A stretch of DNA of 64,000 bases from Streptomyces sp. NBC_00568 (GCF_026341855.1 NZ_JAPENW010000001.1:2418001-2482000), one strand, 5' to 3'. Shown: positions 30,671-40,098, counted from the first letter of the stretch. Numbers and translations are program-made. The notes: generated from the sequence alone by a model not told the origin.

Positions 30671-31270
30671 TCAGCGGCTCCGGTACACCAGCCGCCCGCC
30701 GATCACGGTCGCCACGCAGGTTCCCGCACCGAGCCGGACCAGTTCGGCGCGGTCCGCCACGTCGAACACGGCGAACCGGGCGGGACCGCCCGGCACGAGC
30801 CCCGGCAGCATGATCAGCGGGGTCGGGGACAGCGACGCCGGCCCCGCGAGCCGTTCCGGCCGCCGCCCCACCGCGAGACCCACCCTGCGCACCGCGTCGA
30901 CCACGGCTCGCGACCGCAGCTCCCCGGCCACCGCCACCGTGCCGTGCGCCAGCAACCGCTGGATCCCACGCCGCGCGCTCGCGCCGACGCGCGTGGGATC
31001 GGCGCGGAAGATCCGCTTGGCCCGCTCCCCGCCGATGGGCTCGGTGCCGAAGCCGTCGGCCTCGCGCGGGTCCGGGTGGTACATGGCTTCCAGGAGCTCC
31101 GGGCCGTACGGGTTGAGCAGCCCCGGCGTCAGGATGCCGGGCCAGTGCCGCACCTTCGCGCCCGGATGGGCGGCGGCCAGTTCCTCGTACGGGCCGACGG
31201 CGGCGACGACTGCCCCGTCGACCAGGACCGAGGTCCCGGCCGACCGCTCGGCTACGTGAAGTGTCAGCAC
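30671..31270 (-). CDS. Amidohydrolase-like protein lacking metal ligands
   Basis: A 199-residue protein resembling the N-terminal edge and C-terminal beta-sandwich of imidazolonepropionase/amidohydrolase enzymes (LVDGAVVAAVGPYEEL at the start, VIGGRLVYRSR at the end). The usual metal site after the first strand (PGL-[IV]-D-x-H-x-H) reads PGLLNPYGPELL, so both histidines are missing and most of the barrel is absent. GTG 31270 lies seven bases after the mqnC stop, so it is expressed with mqnC. A binding or structural role in futalosine metabolism is possible but unproven. Confidence 0.78.
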   Translation of the reverse strand: MLTLHVAERSAGTSVLVDGAVVAAVGPYEELAAAHPGAKVRHWPGILTPGLLNPYGPELLEAMYHPDPREADGFGTEPIGGERAKRIFRADPTRVGASARRGIQRLLAHGTVAVAGELRSRAVVDAVRRVGLAVGRRPERLAGPASLSPTPLIMLPGLVPGGPARFAVFDVADRAELVRLGAGTCVATVIGGRLVYRSR

Positions 31271-31277
31271 GGCGCGG

Positions 31278-32492
31278 CTAGTTGGAGGCCAGCAGCTTCA
31301 GCTCGGGGTGCGCCGTGCCGCCCGCGATCGCCGTCGAGGAGATGTGGGACATGACGCGCTCGTCGACCGGGTCGTTCGCCGGGTCCTCGTGGACGACGAT
31401 GTGCTCGTACGTCGTCGTCCGCTGGGCGGGGACGCGGCCCGCCTTGCGGATCAGGTCGATGATCTCCATCCGGTTGGAGCGGTGCTTGGCACCGGCGGAG
31501 GAGACGACGTTCTCCTCCAGCATGATCGAGCCGAGGTCGTCCGCGCCGTAGTGCAGGGAGAGCTGGCCGACCTCCTTGCCGGTGGTCAGCCAGGAACCCT
31601 GGATGTGCGCCACGTTGTCGAGGAAGAGACGGGCGATCGCGATCATCCGCAGGTACTCGAAGAGCGTCGCCTGCGTACGGCCCTTCAGGTGGTTGTTCTC
31701 GGGCTGGTAGGTGTACGGGATGAAGGCACGGAAGCCGCCCGTCCGGTCCTGTACGTCACGGATCATCCGCAGGTGCTCGATACGCTCGGCGTTGGTCTCG
31801 CCGGTGCCCATCAGCATGGTGGACGTCGACTCGACGCCCAGCCCGTGCGCGATCTCCATGATCTCCAGCCACCGCTCGCCGGACTCCTTGAGCGGGGCGA
31901 TCGCCTTGCGCGGCCGGGCGGGAAGCAGCTCGGCGCCGGCGCCGGCGAACGAGTCGAGACCGGCCGCGTGGATGCGCTGGATGGCCTCCTCGACGGTCAC
32001 CTTGGAGATCCGGGCCATGTGCTCGACCTCGGACGCGCCGAGGGAGTGGATGACCAGCTCGGGGTACGCGCCCTTGATCGCGGCGAAGTGCTTCTCGTAG
32101 TACTCGACGCCGTAGTCCGGGTGGTGTCCGCCCTGGAACATGATCTGCGTCCCGCCGAGCTCGACGGTCTCGGCGCAGCGGCGCAGGATGTCGTCGAGGT
32201 CGCGCGTCCAGCCCTTGGCGGTGTCCTTGGGGGCGGCGTAGAAGGCGCAGAACTTGCACGCCGTGACGCACACGTTCGTGTAGTTGATGTTGCGCTCGAT
32301 GATGTACGTCGCGATGTGCTCGGTACCCGCGTACCTGCGGCGGCGTACGGCGTCGGCGGCGGCGCCGAGCGCGTGCAGCGGGGCGTCGCGGTAGAGGACG
32401 AGCGCCTCTTCCGGGGTGATCCGCCCACCCCCGGCGGCACGGTCGAGGACGGCTGTGACATCAAAAGACGTAAGGTCGGCCTTCTCGGTCAC
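31278..32492 (-). CDS. mqnC: Cyclic dehypoxanthinyl futalosine synthase (radical SAM)
   Basis: MqnC closes the spiro ring of dehypoxanthinyl futalosine in the futalosine route to menaquinone. The 404-residue protein has the radical SAM cluster motif CVTACKFC (Cys75, 79, 82) in the family context NINYTNVC, and MqnC/MqnE-like stretches MFQGGHHPDYGVEYYE and PYTYQPENNHL. GTG 32492 follows AAAGGGA. It links functionally with menG at 22282 and explains the absence of classical men genes. Confidence 0.94.
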   Translation of the reverse strand: MTEKADLTSFDVTAVLDRAAGGGRITPEEALVLYRDAPLHALGAAADAVRRRRYAGTEHIATYIIERNINYTNVCVTACKFCAFYAAPKDTAKGWTRDLDDILRRCAETVELGGTQIMFQGGHHPDYGVEYYEKHFAAIKGAYPELVIHSLGASEVEHMARISKVTVEEAIQRIHAAGLDSFAGAGAELLPARPRKAIAPLKESGERWLEIMEIAHGLGVESTSTMLMGTGETNAERIEHLRMIRDVQDRTGGFRAFIPYTYQPENNHLKGRTQATLFEYLRMIAIARLFLDNVAHIQGSWLTTGKEVGQLSLHYGADDLGSIMLEENVVSSAGAKHRSNRMEIIDLIRKAGRVPAQRTTTYEHIVVHEDPANDPVDERVMSHISSTAIAGGTAHPELKLLASN

Positions 32493-32564
32493 CGGGAGCG
32501 TCCCTTTCGTAAGGGTTGTGGACAGACCCAACCACCCTACGCCAGCTCGTCGCGCCGACCGACG

Positions 32565-33302
32565 TCAGGCCGCGTAAGCCCCGATCAGGAGCCCCACGTA
32601 CGCCCCCGCGATCAGGAACGGGCCGAACGGGATCGACGTCTTGCGCCCGGCGCGCCGCACGATCACCAGGACCATCCCGTACAGCGCGCCGAACAGGAAA
32701 CCCGCGAAGGTCCCCAGGAACACCACGCTCCACCCGTACCAGCCGAGCACCGCCCCGAGACCGAGCGCCAGCTTCACATCGCCGAAACCCATGCCGTTCG
32801 GGTTGATGAGGAAGAGCACGAAGTACGCGCCCCCGAGCGCGAGCGCCCCGAACAGCGCCGTCAGCCACTCCCCCGCGTGCTCGGGCAGGGCGGCGGCCAC
32901 CCCGAGCAGCGCGAGCGCCGCCACCGCGAGCGGCAGGGTCAGCGCGTCCGGCAGCCGCTGCACCCGGAAGTCCACCACGGCGAGCAGGACGCCGAGCGGC
33001 GCGAGCAGCAGCCAGGCGCCCAGTTCCGGGCGCGTCCCGGTCGCGAGGGCTAGCCCGGCACAGACCAGGGCGGTGGCCGGCGAGACGAGGAGGGTGCCGG
33101 GGCCGTACCAGGAAGCGCCCGGCGACCTGGCGAGCCCGAGCCATCCGCGCGCCACCCCGGTGATCGGCTGCCCGTCGGGGCAGCGGTCGCGCCACGGCTC
33201 GTCCGGCTCGACGGCGAGGCGGTACGCGGGCCGGGGCACCAGCAGCCCCGCCGCCGCGCCCCAGAGCGCGGCGGCGACGACGAGCCAGAGGTCGAGATCC
33301 AC
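32565..33302 (-). CDS. Prepilin peptidase (A24, TadV-like)
   Basis: A membrane aspartic protease that trims type IV/Flp prepilins. In the 245-residue form the two catalytic aspartates are Asp111 (VVDFRVQRLPD) and Asp175 in MGFGDVKLALGLG (GxGD). About seven helices are predicted. GTG 33302 is favoured by GGGGGAA directly upstream; GTG 33338 would add 12 residues. It is the only prepilin peptidase in the window and the best candidate to process the Flp pilin at 43623, though it stands 9 kb from the Tad operon. Confidence 0.88.
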   Translation of the reverse strand: MDLDLWLVVAAALWGAAAGLLVPRPAYRLAVEPDEPWRDRCPDGQPITGVARGWLGLARSPGASWYGPGTLLVSPATALVCAGLALATGTRPELGAWLLLAPLGVLLAVVDFRVQRLPDALTLPLAVAALALLGVAAALPEHAGEWLTALFGALALGGAYFVLFLINPNGMGFGDVKLALGLGAVLGWYGWSVVFLGTFAGFLFGALYGMVLVIVRRAGRKTSIPFGPFLIAGAYVGLLIGAYAA

Positions 33303-33464
33303 GCGTTCCCCCAGGAAGAAATCCGTTCCGACGGCCACGGCGATGCCGGCCTCGGCCCCGACCGTTCAGCCCCGGCCGTGTCGCCCCACCCGTTCTCGCC
33401 CCAGCCTCACCCCTTCACCCCCGGCGCGGGGCGATCGCGCCGCCGGGGCCGGGACCGCCGTGGC

Positions 33465-36400
33465 TCATCCCACCGCGGCGGCGCCGCTCCGCCAGGCCGG
33501 CAGCAGCTCGTCGAGCAGGGCCTCCGTGCGGGGCGGCAGTCCCCGTGCCCCGCTGCGGGCGACCAGATCGGCGGCGACCCGCTTCAACCGGTCGCTGTCC
33601 CCCGTCGCCTGCGTCGCGCGCAGCAGCTCGTTCCACAGCCGCTCGTCCGCCGGTGCCGAGTTCATCGAGGCGTTCAGCGCCTCGATCGCCTTCTCCGCCC
33701 GGTCCTTCTCCAGATGGAACGCGGACAGGGCGAGTCCGATGTCCGCCACGAGCAGCGGCAGTTGGGCGTCGATGATCTCGTGGGTGAGCCAGCCGTAGCG
33801 CCCCTGCGGACGGTCGGCGAGCAGCGGACCGCGGACGAGGACGAGCGCGTCGGTGAGCAACCGCCCGCGCACCACACGGCTGTTGACGCCCTTGCCCTGC
33901 GTCGCCTCGTGGTAGAGCGAGCGCAGCACGTCCAGGTCGGACACGACGGACTTGGCCAGCGTGAGCCGTCCCGTCGCGTCGGTGCCGAGGCGGGGTGTGC
34001 CGTCGGGGTCGTTGCCGAGCCAGCCGTGCAACCGCTCCACGAGCGCGTCGCGCACGTCGTCGGTGACGCCGCGCGGCCACAGCGCGGAGGACAGCACGCG
34101 CGGGTGCACCCCTTCGCGGTGCAGCAGGAGCAGTGCCAGCGCCTCGTGCAGCAGCGGGCTGCGTTCGCCGTCGGGCGTCTCCAGACCGATGATCTCGTAC
34201 GGGCCCACGAGCCGCGCGTACACGGCGGGCCGCCCCTGCTCGCTGATGTCGACGAGGAACGGCGGGGAGTTCGTCGGCCCGTCGGGCCCGCGGTCCGGGT
34301 CCGCCTCGACGAAGAGCTCCACGACCGCCCGCTGCTGCGCGACCGGCAGCATCTGCGCGTCGAGTTCGAGGCCGAGCAGCGGCGCGAGCAGCTTGCCCTC
34401 GCCGGTGATCTCCATCTCCCAGGCGGCTCCGGGCAGATCGCCGGACTCGGTTCCGACGAGGTAGCCGATCCCCAACCGGCTCGCGTCGGCGGCTAGTTCG
34501 GCGAGCTTGACGGCGTCCTCGGCGGACGGTTCGGCGGCGAGGAGAACGAGGTGCGGGGCCCAACGGGTGTGCTGGGCGGGCCCGGTGCGGCCGGTGAGCA
34601 CGGAGTCGTGTCCGGCCGCGCCGAGGGCGCCGCGCCGCTGCCGTGTCTCGGCCTCCATGGTCTCGACGAGCGCTTCGACGTCGTCGAGGTGGCGCAGCCG
34701 GTTGGGCGCGAGCGGCGTCAGGTCCTCGCCGAAGCCGACGAGCGTGATCGTCATGCGGTCGGACCAGCCGTTGGTGGCCAACTCCGCGGCGACGGAGGCG
34801 AAGACACCCGCACGGTCGGCCGCGCTCCCGCTCAGGGAGACGATGCCGGGCACGGCCTCCAGGTTGAGCAGCAGCCGCGAGTCGTCCATCGTGCCGAGGC
34901 TGACGAGGCCCGGGTACGGGGCGGCGGTGTCGACCTCTTCGTACCGCTCGGCGTCCGCCCGTGCCAGCATCCAGAACGTCTGGTCCTGCCCGAGCTGCCA
35001 CGGCGTGGGCGGCTTCCCGGCCGGCTGGGCGAGCTGGAGGTGCAGATCGCCGTTGCCGCCGAGCCAGGCCGCGTAGACGGTGGGCAGCGGGCGCGACTCG
35101 TCCGCGAGCGCGGACGCGAGTCCGCGCAGCGACAGGTCGAGAAGGCGTACGCCCTCGGGATCGGCGCCGACGAGCAGCGCGTCCTGGGCGTCCGCGGCGG
35201 GCCCGGTCGGGACCGGCGGCTCCATGCCGCGCCGTCCGCCGACCGCGCCGAGAGCCGACTGCCACAGGGCCTGGCGGCGGCGCCGGCCGAGGGCGCCGAG
35301 GAGACCGGCGGCGAGAAGGGGCGCGCCGACGAGGGCCTCGGGCAGCCCGAAGGCGAAGCCGCTCTCCTCGGAGGCCGTCTGCGAGGTCTGTTCGTTCCGC
35401 GCGTGCGGTGCGGCTTCGGCGGGTGCGCGTTCGGCCCCCCGGCCGCTGTCGTCGCCGGGCCGCTGCCGGGGCACGTGGATGTGCGCGGTGTCCCGGTCGC
35501 CCTGGTCGGCCTGCCGACCGCCGCCCGCTCCCTGCTTGCCGCCGCCCTGCTGGTGGTCGCCGGTCCTGGCGTAGTCGTGGATCTGCCGCTGGACCTGCTC
35601 CGAGACCTCGGGGGCCGCGTCGGGCATCTCGACGAGTTCGCCGCCGTGGGCGTCGCCGGGCATCTCCAGGATCCAGCCGGGCCTGATGAGGCTGGCCTCG
35701 GACAGCTTGGACCCGTCGGGCTGCGTACGGTCCTTGTTGAGCTGGTAGATCTCCTTGTACCGGCGCCCGTCACCGAGGTGCCGCTGCGCGATCTCCCAGA
35801 GCGAGTCGTGGTGCCGGCCCTCGGGGGGCTGGATCCGGTAGTACTTCGTGTCGCCGTGCTCGGTGGAGCCGCCGCTGTCCGCCTGGGACGCCGCGTCGGC
35901 GGCCGCATTGGCGGCCTGCTCGGCGACCGCGGCCGCGGCACCGGCGGCGGCCTGCTCCTGCTGCTGCCCGAACAGCCCGCCCGGGGTCTGCTGGGCGGCG
36001 GCGACGGAACCGTGCTGATTGCCCTCCAGGCTCTGGCCGAGCTGGGAGAGACCCGGCGTGAAGCTCGCGGCTGCGGCGCCGACGAGCAGGACCGCCGCGA
36101 CGAGCTGACGGGCCAGCAACTGGCTCGGCCCGGCGCCCGGTACCCGGTTGGGCAGTCCGACGCCCGACAGCGCGGCCTTCACCTCGACGAGCACGCACGC
36201 GGTGAACTGCGCCCACGCGAGCCACACGATGACCGTCAGCACGCGGATGAACGTGCCGACGGTGATCTCCTGCTGGAGCCAGTCCCAGTGGGGCGCTCCG
36301 TGCGGCAGCGGCCACCCCACGCTGACGACCAGCGCGCCGGGCACGCCGACGAGCAGCACCAGCAGGGCGACGAACGCCCCGAACGCCTTCACGAAGTCAC

Positions 36401-36494
36401 CGAACGTCCGGCGACGCCGGGGCAGGGGCTGCGGCGTCCGATTCCTCGGACCCGGCGAACCGCCCGTCGAACTGGAAGTGGTGCGTCGCGCCAT
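33465..36494 (-). CDS. Membrane-anchored LysM / BTAD-type protein
   Basis: A 1009-residue protein with an unusual mix. Three N-terminal helices (about 33-60, 80-105, 128-147) are followed by an Ala/Gln linker, a LysM domain (218-280, SLWEIAQRHLGDGRRYKEIY), a charged linker, another hydrophobic segment (about 370-392), a long region of unknown fold, and a C-terminal bacterial transcriptional activator (BTAD)-like helical domain (about 880-1000). No winged-helix DNA-binding domain typical of SARP regulators precedes the BTAD part. LysM binds peptidoglycan or chitin, so this may sense wall state; function inferred only. Confidence 0.85.
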   Translation of the reverse strand: MARRTTSSSTGGSPGPRNRTPQPLPRRRRTFGDFVKAFGAFVALLVLLVGVPGALVVSVGWPLPHGAPHWDWLQQEITVGTFIRVLTVIVWLAWAQFTACVLVEVKAALSGVGLPNRVPGAGPSQLLARQLVAAVLLVGAAAASFTPGLSQLGQSLEGNQHGSVAAAQQTPGGLFGQQQEQAAAGAAAAVAEQAANAAADAASQADSGGSTEHGDTKYYRIQPPEGRHHDSLWEIAQRHLGDGRRYKEIYQLNKDRTQPDGSKLSEASLIRPGWILEMPGDAHGGELVEMPDAAPEVSEQVQRQIHDYARTGDHQQGGGKQGAGGGRQADQGDRDTAHIHVPRQRPGDDSGRGAERAPAEAAPHARNEQTSQTASEESGFAFGLPEALVGAPLLAAGLLGALGRRRRQALWQSALGAVGGRRGMEPPVPTGPAADAQDALLVGADPEGVRLLDLSLRGLASALADESRPLPTVYAAWLGGNGDLHLQLAQPAGKPPTPWQLGQDQTFWMLARADAERYEEVDTAAPYPGLVSLGTMDDSRLLLNLEAVPGIVSLSGSAADRAGVFASVAAELATNGWSDRMTITLVGFGEDLTPLAPNRLRHLDDVEALVETMEAETRQRRGALGAAGHDSVLTGRTGPAQHTRWAPHLVLLAAEPSAEDAVKLAELAADASRLGIGYLVGTESGDLPGAAWEMEITGEGKLLAPLLGLELDAQMLPVAQQRAVVELFVEADPDRGPDGPTNSPPFLVDISEQGRPAVYARLVGPYEIIGLETPDGERSPLLHEALALLLLHREGVHPRVLSSALWPRGVTDDVRDALVERLHGWLGNDPDGTPRLGTDATGRLTLAKSVVSDLDVLRSLYHEATQGKGVNSRVVRGRLLTDALVLVRGPLLADRPQGRYGWLTHEIIDAQLPLLVADIGLALSAFHLEKDRAEKAIEALNASMNSAPADERLWNELLRATQATGDSDRLKRVAADLVARSGARGLPPRTEALLDELLPAWRSGAAAVG

Positions 36495-36722
36495 GGCGGG
36501 TGTCCTGGGGTCGTTTGGGGAGGGTGTGAGGCCGGGGGTGGACCGAGCCTACTGAGAGTTTACGGAGGGTGTCGAAGGTCGGGCAGGGGGCCACGGGAAG
36601 CGACCGTCCGTTTCGTCACCGACCGCCCCGTAGGCCCGAGTTGCCGTCCAGCCCGGCCCCCTCACCACCCCGCGACCTTCACACTCCCGCAACCACACCG
36701 CCACGGCCCTCACGCTCTCCGC

Positions 36723-37115
36723 ATGCAGCGCAAACTGATCCTCGGAGGCCCCACCCCTACGCGGTACGACGGGGTCGTCCACGAGGCGGCGCTGCGCATC
36801 ATGGTCGGCGACCGCGCAACCTCACGGGCCCAGCTCACCCACCTGCTCGAACTCTCCGAAGCCGACCACATCACCGTGCGGGTCATCCCCTTCGACCTCG
36901 AAGGGTTCGGCGGCGCCACGAGCGCCATGGCGTACACGGGAGGCCTCGTACCGAAGCTGGACACCGTCGTACGCGACGCACCCCAAGGCGCCGCCTTCAT
37001 CGACGCCGAGGACCAACTCGACGCCTATCGAACGCTCTTCCGTAAAGTGGAGGATGTATCGCTGGGGACCGCCCGGTCTCGCGCATTCATCCACAGGTTG
37101 GCGAAGGAGCTGTGA
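36723..37115 (+). pseudogene. DUF5753 (Scr1-like) regulator lacking its helix-turn-helix
   Basis: The 130 residues match the C-terminal DUF5753 part of the abundant Streptomyces XRE/Scr1-type regulators (MVGDRATSRAQLTHLLELSE, IPFDLEGFGGATSAMAYTGG). Full-length relatives have about 280 residues with an N-terminal HTH. Upstream sequence (36550-36720) in all frames shows no HTH, so the gene appears beheaded. Either it is a remnant or it works as a stand-alone ligand/antitoxin-like domain. Followed by a DUF397 gene after seven bases, the usual partner. Confidence 0.7.
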
Positions 37116-37122
37116 GACGGCC

Positions 37123-37326
37123 ATGAGCACCCCCGGCAACTGGCAGAAGTCGTCCTATTCGGGCCCCGGTGACGGCGACTCCTGCGTCGAACTCGCCTCC
37201 ACCCCCGCCACCCTGCACCTCCGCGAGTCCGACGACCCCGCCACGGTCCTCTCCACCACCCCCGCCCCCGTGGGCCACCTCCTCCAGGCCATACGCAGCG
37301 GAACGGTCACCGCACCCCGGACTTAG
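37123..37326 (+). CDS. DUF397 protein
   Basis: A 67-residue protein of the DUF397 family, recognised by NWQKSSYSGPGDGDSCVEL and the following short beta pattern. These proteins pair with XRE/DUF5753 regulators, in systems related to those that control development in Streptomyces. It looks intact although its partner upstream has lost the DNA-binding half. GAAGGAG lies about a dozen bases before ATG 37123. Confidence 0.85.
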   Translation: MSTPGNWQKSSYSGPGDGDSCVELASTPATLHLRESDDPATVLSTTPAPVGHLLQAIRSGTVTAPRT

Positions 37327-37376
37327 ACCGTGCACCAACATCTGGCCCAGTTGCTACAGCTCACGCCGCATGCCGC

Positions 37377-39350
37377 TCAGCTCGTGAAGGTGAAGTACTT
37401 CCACGCGCCGTATGTCGTCGAGTTCACCGTGTCGCCCGACGAGTCGTTGACGTACGAGGAGCGGACGCGCATCCGCCAGCCCGTCTCGTGCTCGCCGGTC
37501 AGCTCCACCTTGGACACGCCCGCGGAGCTCAGCGTGAAGTACTTCGAACCGTTGCCGTACCAGGTGCCGTTGTAGTAGATCTCGAACTGCAGGCGCTGCT
37601 TGCGGCCCGGGTAGGCCGTCATCGTGTTGGTGAACAGCGGGTTCTTGGTCTTCTTGAAGTAGTAGTAGGTGTGACCCGACGTGTATGACGTCTTGTAGTG
37701 CCCGCTCACCGACGTCGACACCTTGACCTCGGCGCCGACCGTGCTGGTCAGCGTCTTCGGCACGTAGCGGGCGTCGCCCAGGAACTTCGCCGTGACCTTG
37801 GTGTCCCGCTTCAGGTCCAGGACGACGGACAGGTTCCCGCTGGAGTTGACCGTGCCGGACTTCACCAGCGTGTTCGGCTTGTCCGAGCCGTACGGGTTGG
37901 CCCAGATCTCCACCTTGCGGTTCTTGTACGTCGTGCCGAGGTGCGCGGTGAACGTCACGTCGGCGCCGTACGCGTAGACCTTGCCGTTGTTGTTCAGCGT
38001 CAGGGTCGTCGCGGCGCGCGAGACCTCGACGGTGTCGGAGCCGGTACCGGAGGCGTGGCCCGCGTCGCCGGCGTACTTCAGCGTGTACTTGACCTTGCCG
38101 CCCACGGGCGGGGTGTCCACGAAGGAGTAGGTGCCGTCCGCCTTGACGGTCACCGTGGCCAGCGCCTTGCCGCTCGGCGACTCCAGGTCGGTGCGGGTCA
38201 CCGTCAGCTTGATACCGGCGGGCAGCGCCACCCTGGAGGAGACCTTGCCTTTGACAGTGAGCTGCTTGGCACGGGTCGCGGTGGCCGGGGCGTCCACGGT
38301 GATCGAGGTGGCCGGCGTGGTGGGCGCCTCCAGGACCCGCAGCGAATACACCCCGGAGTAGTTGGATGTCACCGCGAACAAGCGGGAGCCATCCGGTGCC
38401 CAGGCCAGGCCCGAGGCGGCGAGTTCGTCGGCGCCGGTGGTGCTGGAGTCGGTGTCCGGGAAGTCGTACTCCCGGATGGATCTGGTACTGCCCGGCTTGT
38501 ACACGTAGACGTCGGGCTCGTACGGCCCGTGGACGCCCGCCGCGACCGCGCCGTTCGGGGCGATGGCAACCGCGTTCGGGCCGGAGTCGCTGGCGTAGGA
38601 GCCGTCCTCGGTGAGGTCGGACGTCTTGAGCACCTGGTGGTAGTAGGGCGCGCCGCTGGCCACGATCACGTGCTGGCTGTCCGGGGTGACCTGGATGTCC
38701 CCGAGGTTGCCGCCGGTGCCGTTGGTGTACACGGTGCGGGTGAGCGTGCCCGAGGAGACGTCGTAGGAGGCCATGGACACCGGGCTCCCACCGATCGAGG
38801 CCGCGATCAGGGTGCTGGAGCCGGGAGCGGCATCCAGCATTGGGGCGAGGTACCAGACGCCGCCGCCCTCCTGGGCGAGGGTGACCACGGGCTGCTCACC
38901 GGAGAAGTCGACCGAGCCGATGTTGCCCTCAGTGGCCCCGCCATGGCTGAACCACAGCTTGCCGCCGGCCAGGGCGACGCTCAGCGGGCTGTCGCCCACC
39001 GTGTAGCGGGTGGTCTCGGTGCCGGTCGCGGTGTCGAACGCGACGATCGCGTCGGCGCCCGCCACGGCCGCGTAGAGCGTGCCGGAGTCGGCGGACAGTT
39101 CCAGGCCCACGACGTTCGGGAGGTTCGTCAGCTGACGGACCACCTTCCCGGCGTAGTCGGTGACGACGATCTTGCCGTTGCTCGGGTCGCTGACGAAGAC
39201 CCGCTGGTGGACGCCGTCCACCACGATGTCGGCGGTCTGCTTCACCGGCAGGCTCGCCGTGGTGTCCGCGACTGCCGGCGCGGTGGTGAGGACCGCCGAA
39301 CTGAAGAGGACCGCCAATGTGGTGGCGGCCGCGAGGGTGTGCACACGCAC
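37377..39350 (-). CDS. Secreted YncE-like beta-propeller protein with Ig-like repeats
   Basis: A 657-residue exported protein. After a signal peptide (cleavage near PAVADTT) come YVTN/YncE-type propeller blades (VFVSDPSNGKIVVTDYAGKV, TLYAAVAGADAIVAFDTATG, repeated to about residue 320). Two or three Ig/cadherin-like beta domains follow (about 330-560) with VTVKADGTYSFVDTPPVGGK-type units, and a Tyr-rich C-terminal domain. No catalytic motif is seen; likely a binding or adhesion protein. GTG 39350 is preferred over ATG 39401 because it starts the signal peptide; neither has a good ribosome site. Confidence 0.8.
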   Translation of the reverse strand: MRVHTLAAATTLAVLFSSAVLTTAPAVADTTASLPVKQTADIVVDGVHQRVFVSDPSNGKIVVTDYAGKVVRQLTNLPNVVGLELSADSGTLYAAVAGADAIVAFDTATGTETTRYTVGDSPLSVALAGGKLWFSHGGATEGNIGSVDFSGEQPVVTLAQEGGGVWYLAPMLDAAPGSSTLIAASIGGSPVSMASYDVSSGTLTRTVYTNGTGGNLGDIQVTPDSQHVIVASGAPYYHQVLKTSDLTEDGSYASDSGPNAVAIAPNGAVAAGVHGPYEPDVYVYKPGSTRSIREYDFPDTDSSTTGADELAASGLAWAPDGSRLFAVTSNYSGVYSLRVLEAPTTPATSITVDAPATATRAKQLTVKGKVSSRVALPAGIKLTVTRTDLESPSGKALATVTVKADGTYSFVDTPPVGGKVKYTLKYAGDAGHASGTGSDTVEVSRAATTLTLNNNGKVYAYGADVTFTAHLGTTYKNRKVEIWANPYGSDKPNTLVKSGTVNSSGNLSVVLDLKRDTKVTAKFLGDARYVPKTLTSTVGAEVKVSTSVSGHYKTSYTSGHTYYYFKKTKNPLFTNTMTAYPGRKQRLQFEIYYNGTWYGNGSKYFTLSSAGVSKVELTGEHETGWRMRVRSSYVNDSSGDTVNSTTYGAWKYFTFTS

Positions 39351-39509
39351 TGCTGGTTCGAACCCCCCGGAACGAAAGATGATGCCGACACGCCCGGACA
39401 TGTGTGGGAACTGTGGGGCGTGTGTGGCCAGTGAGCGAAGAGTAGGTCACGCCACCGGCAAAGTCGGCACAGGGGCCCGCCCGTCCGGTCTGCGCTCTTC
39501 CCTGTTCCC

Positions 39510-39707
39510 AACCTCGGTGTTGAGGAGGCCCCCGTCGCGCGGGGCGACACCCGTACCCTTCGTATGGCGCCGGCCCAGACGTGCATCCCGGTCCCGGGAA
39601 CCACCGACCAGGTCGTTCTCGTCTCCGGAGCCAGTCCGGTGCTGGACCTGGCCGAGGCGTTCCACGGCATCTTCGACGCGGTGACCAGCACCTTCCGCTT
39701 CACGTGA
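39510..39707 (+). pseudogene. 5'-truncated remnant of the DcrB-like accessory family
   Basis: Translation in one frame gives a 65-residue tail (GVEEAPVARGDTRTLRMAPA, then QTCIPVPG, SGASPVLDLAEAF, FDAVTSTFRFT, stop at 39705) that matches the last third of the 54396-55046 protein nearly motif by motif (GIEDI, RTIRAV, QTFIPVPG, SSQVLDLADSF, FDAITSTFRF). The first two thirds are absent; upstream is the promoter side of the beta-propeller gene. It is a deletion remnant, directly before a WXG-like gene. Confidence 0.8.
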
Positions 39708-39740
39708 CCGAAACTTCAGAGCTCCAGGAGGGGATCCGAC

Positions 39741-40070
39741 ATGGGCGGTGGCGGCAAGAGCGACCTCGCGCTCCCGCTGAGTGAGCTGGAGGACTACGGC
39801 GGGCGGTTGCGGGACATCAAGACCCGGCTGAACCACACCAAGAAACTCTTCGAGTCTTTCAAGGACGACCTCGGGGACCACACCGTCTACGACGCCCTGG
39901 ACGACTTCGAGTCCGGCTGGGAGGACGGCCGCGAGGACATCGGCCAGGCCCTCGACGCCCTCGCCGAGATGTCCGAGGCCGTCGTCCGCGAGTTCAAGAA
40001 GCTCGACGACAAGCTGGCCAAGGACGTCTCCGAGGGAGTGAAGACGGAGAAGAAGGGCGGGGAGAAGTAG
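39741..40070 (+). CDS. WXG100-like small helical protein
   Basis: A 109-residue, charged, all-helical protein with the centre DDFESGWEDG (Trp60) between two amphipathic helices, as in WXG100/ESAT-6-like secretion partners. It is homologous to 57238-57540, sharing DF-x3-W-x2-G and the flanking helix pattern. It starts 33 bases after the accessory-gene remnant; AGGAGG precedes ATG 39741. Probably a type VII secretion targeting partner or substrate whose toxin is gone. No signal peptide. Confidence 0.75.
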   Translation: MGGGGKSDLALPLSELEDYGGRLRDIKTRLNHTKKLFESFKDDLGDHTVYDALDDFESGWEDGREDIGQALDALAEMSEAVVREFKKLDDKLAKDVSEGVKTEKKGGEK

Positions 40071-40098
40071 CCCGACGGCGGCCGGGGCATCCCGCGCA

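Noticed and set aside
34551..37115. 854-codon plus-strand frame opposite the LysM-BTAD gene
   Set aside because: High-GC antisense shadow; only its last 130 codons (from 36723) resemble a protein family. The same applies to long frames at 8923-11256, 26300-29104 and 45952-47817.
39352..39366. GGTTCGAACC resembling a tRNA T-loop
   Set aside because: No acceptor stem or anticodon arm fits around it; it is part of the leader of the beta-propeller gene.
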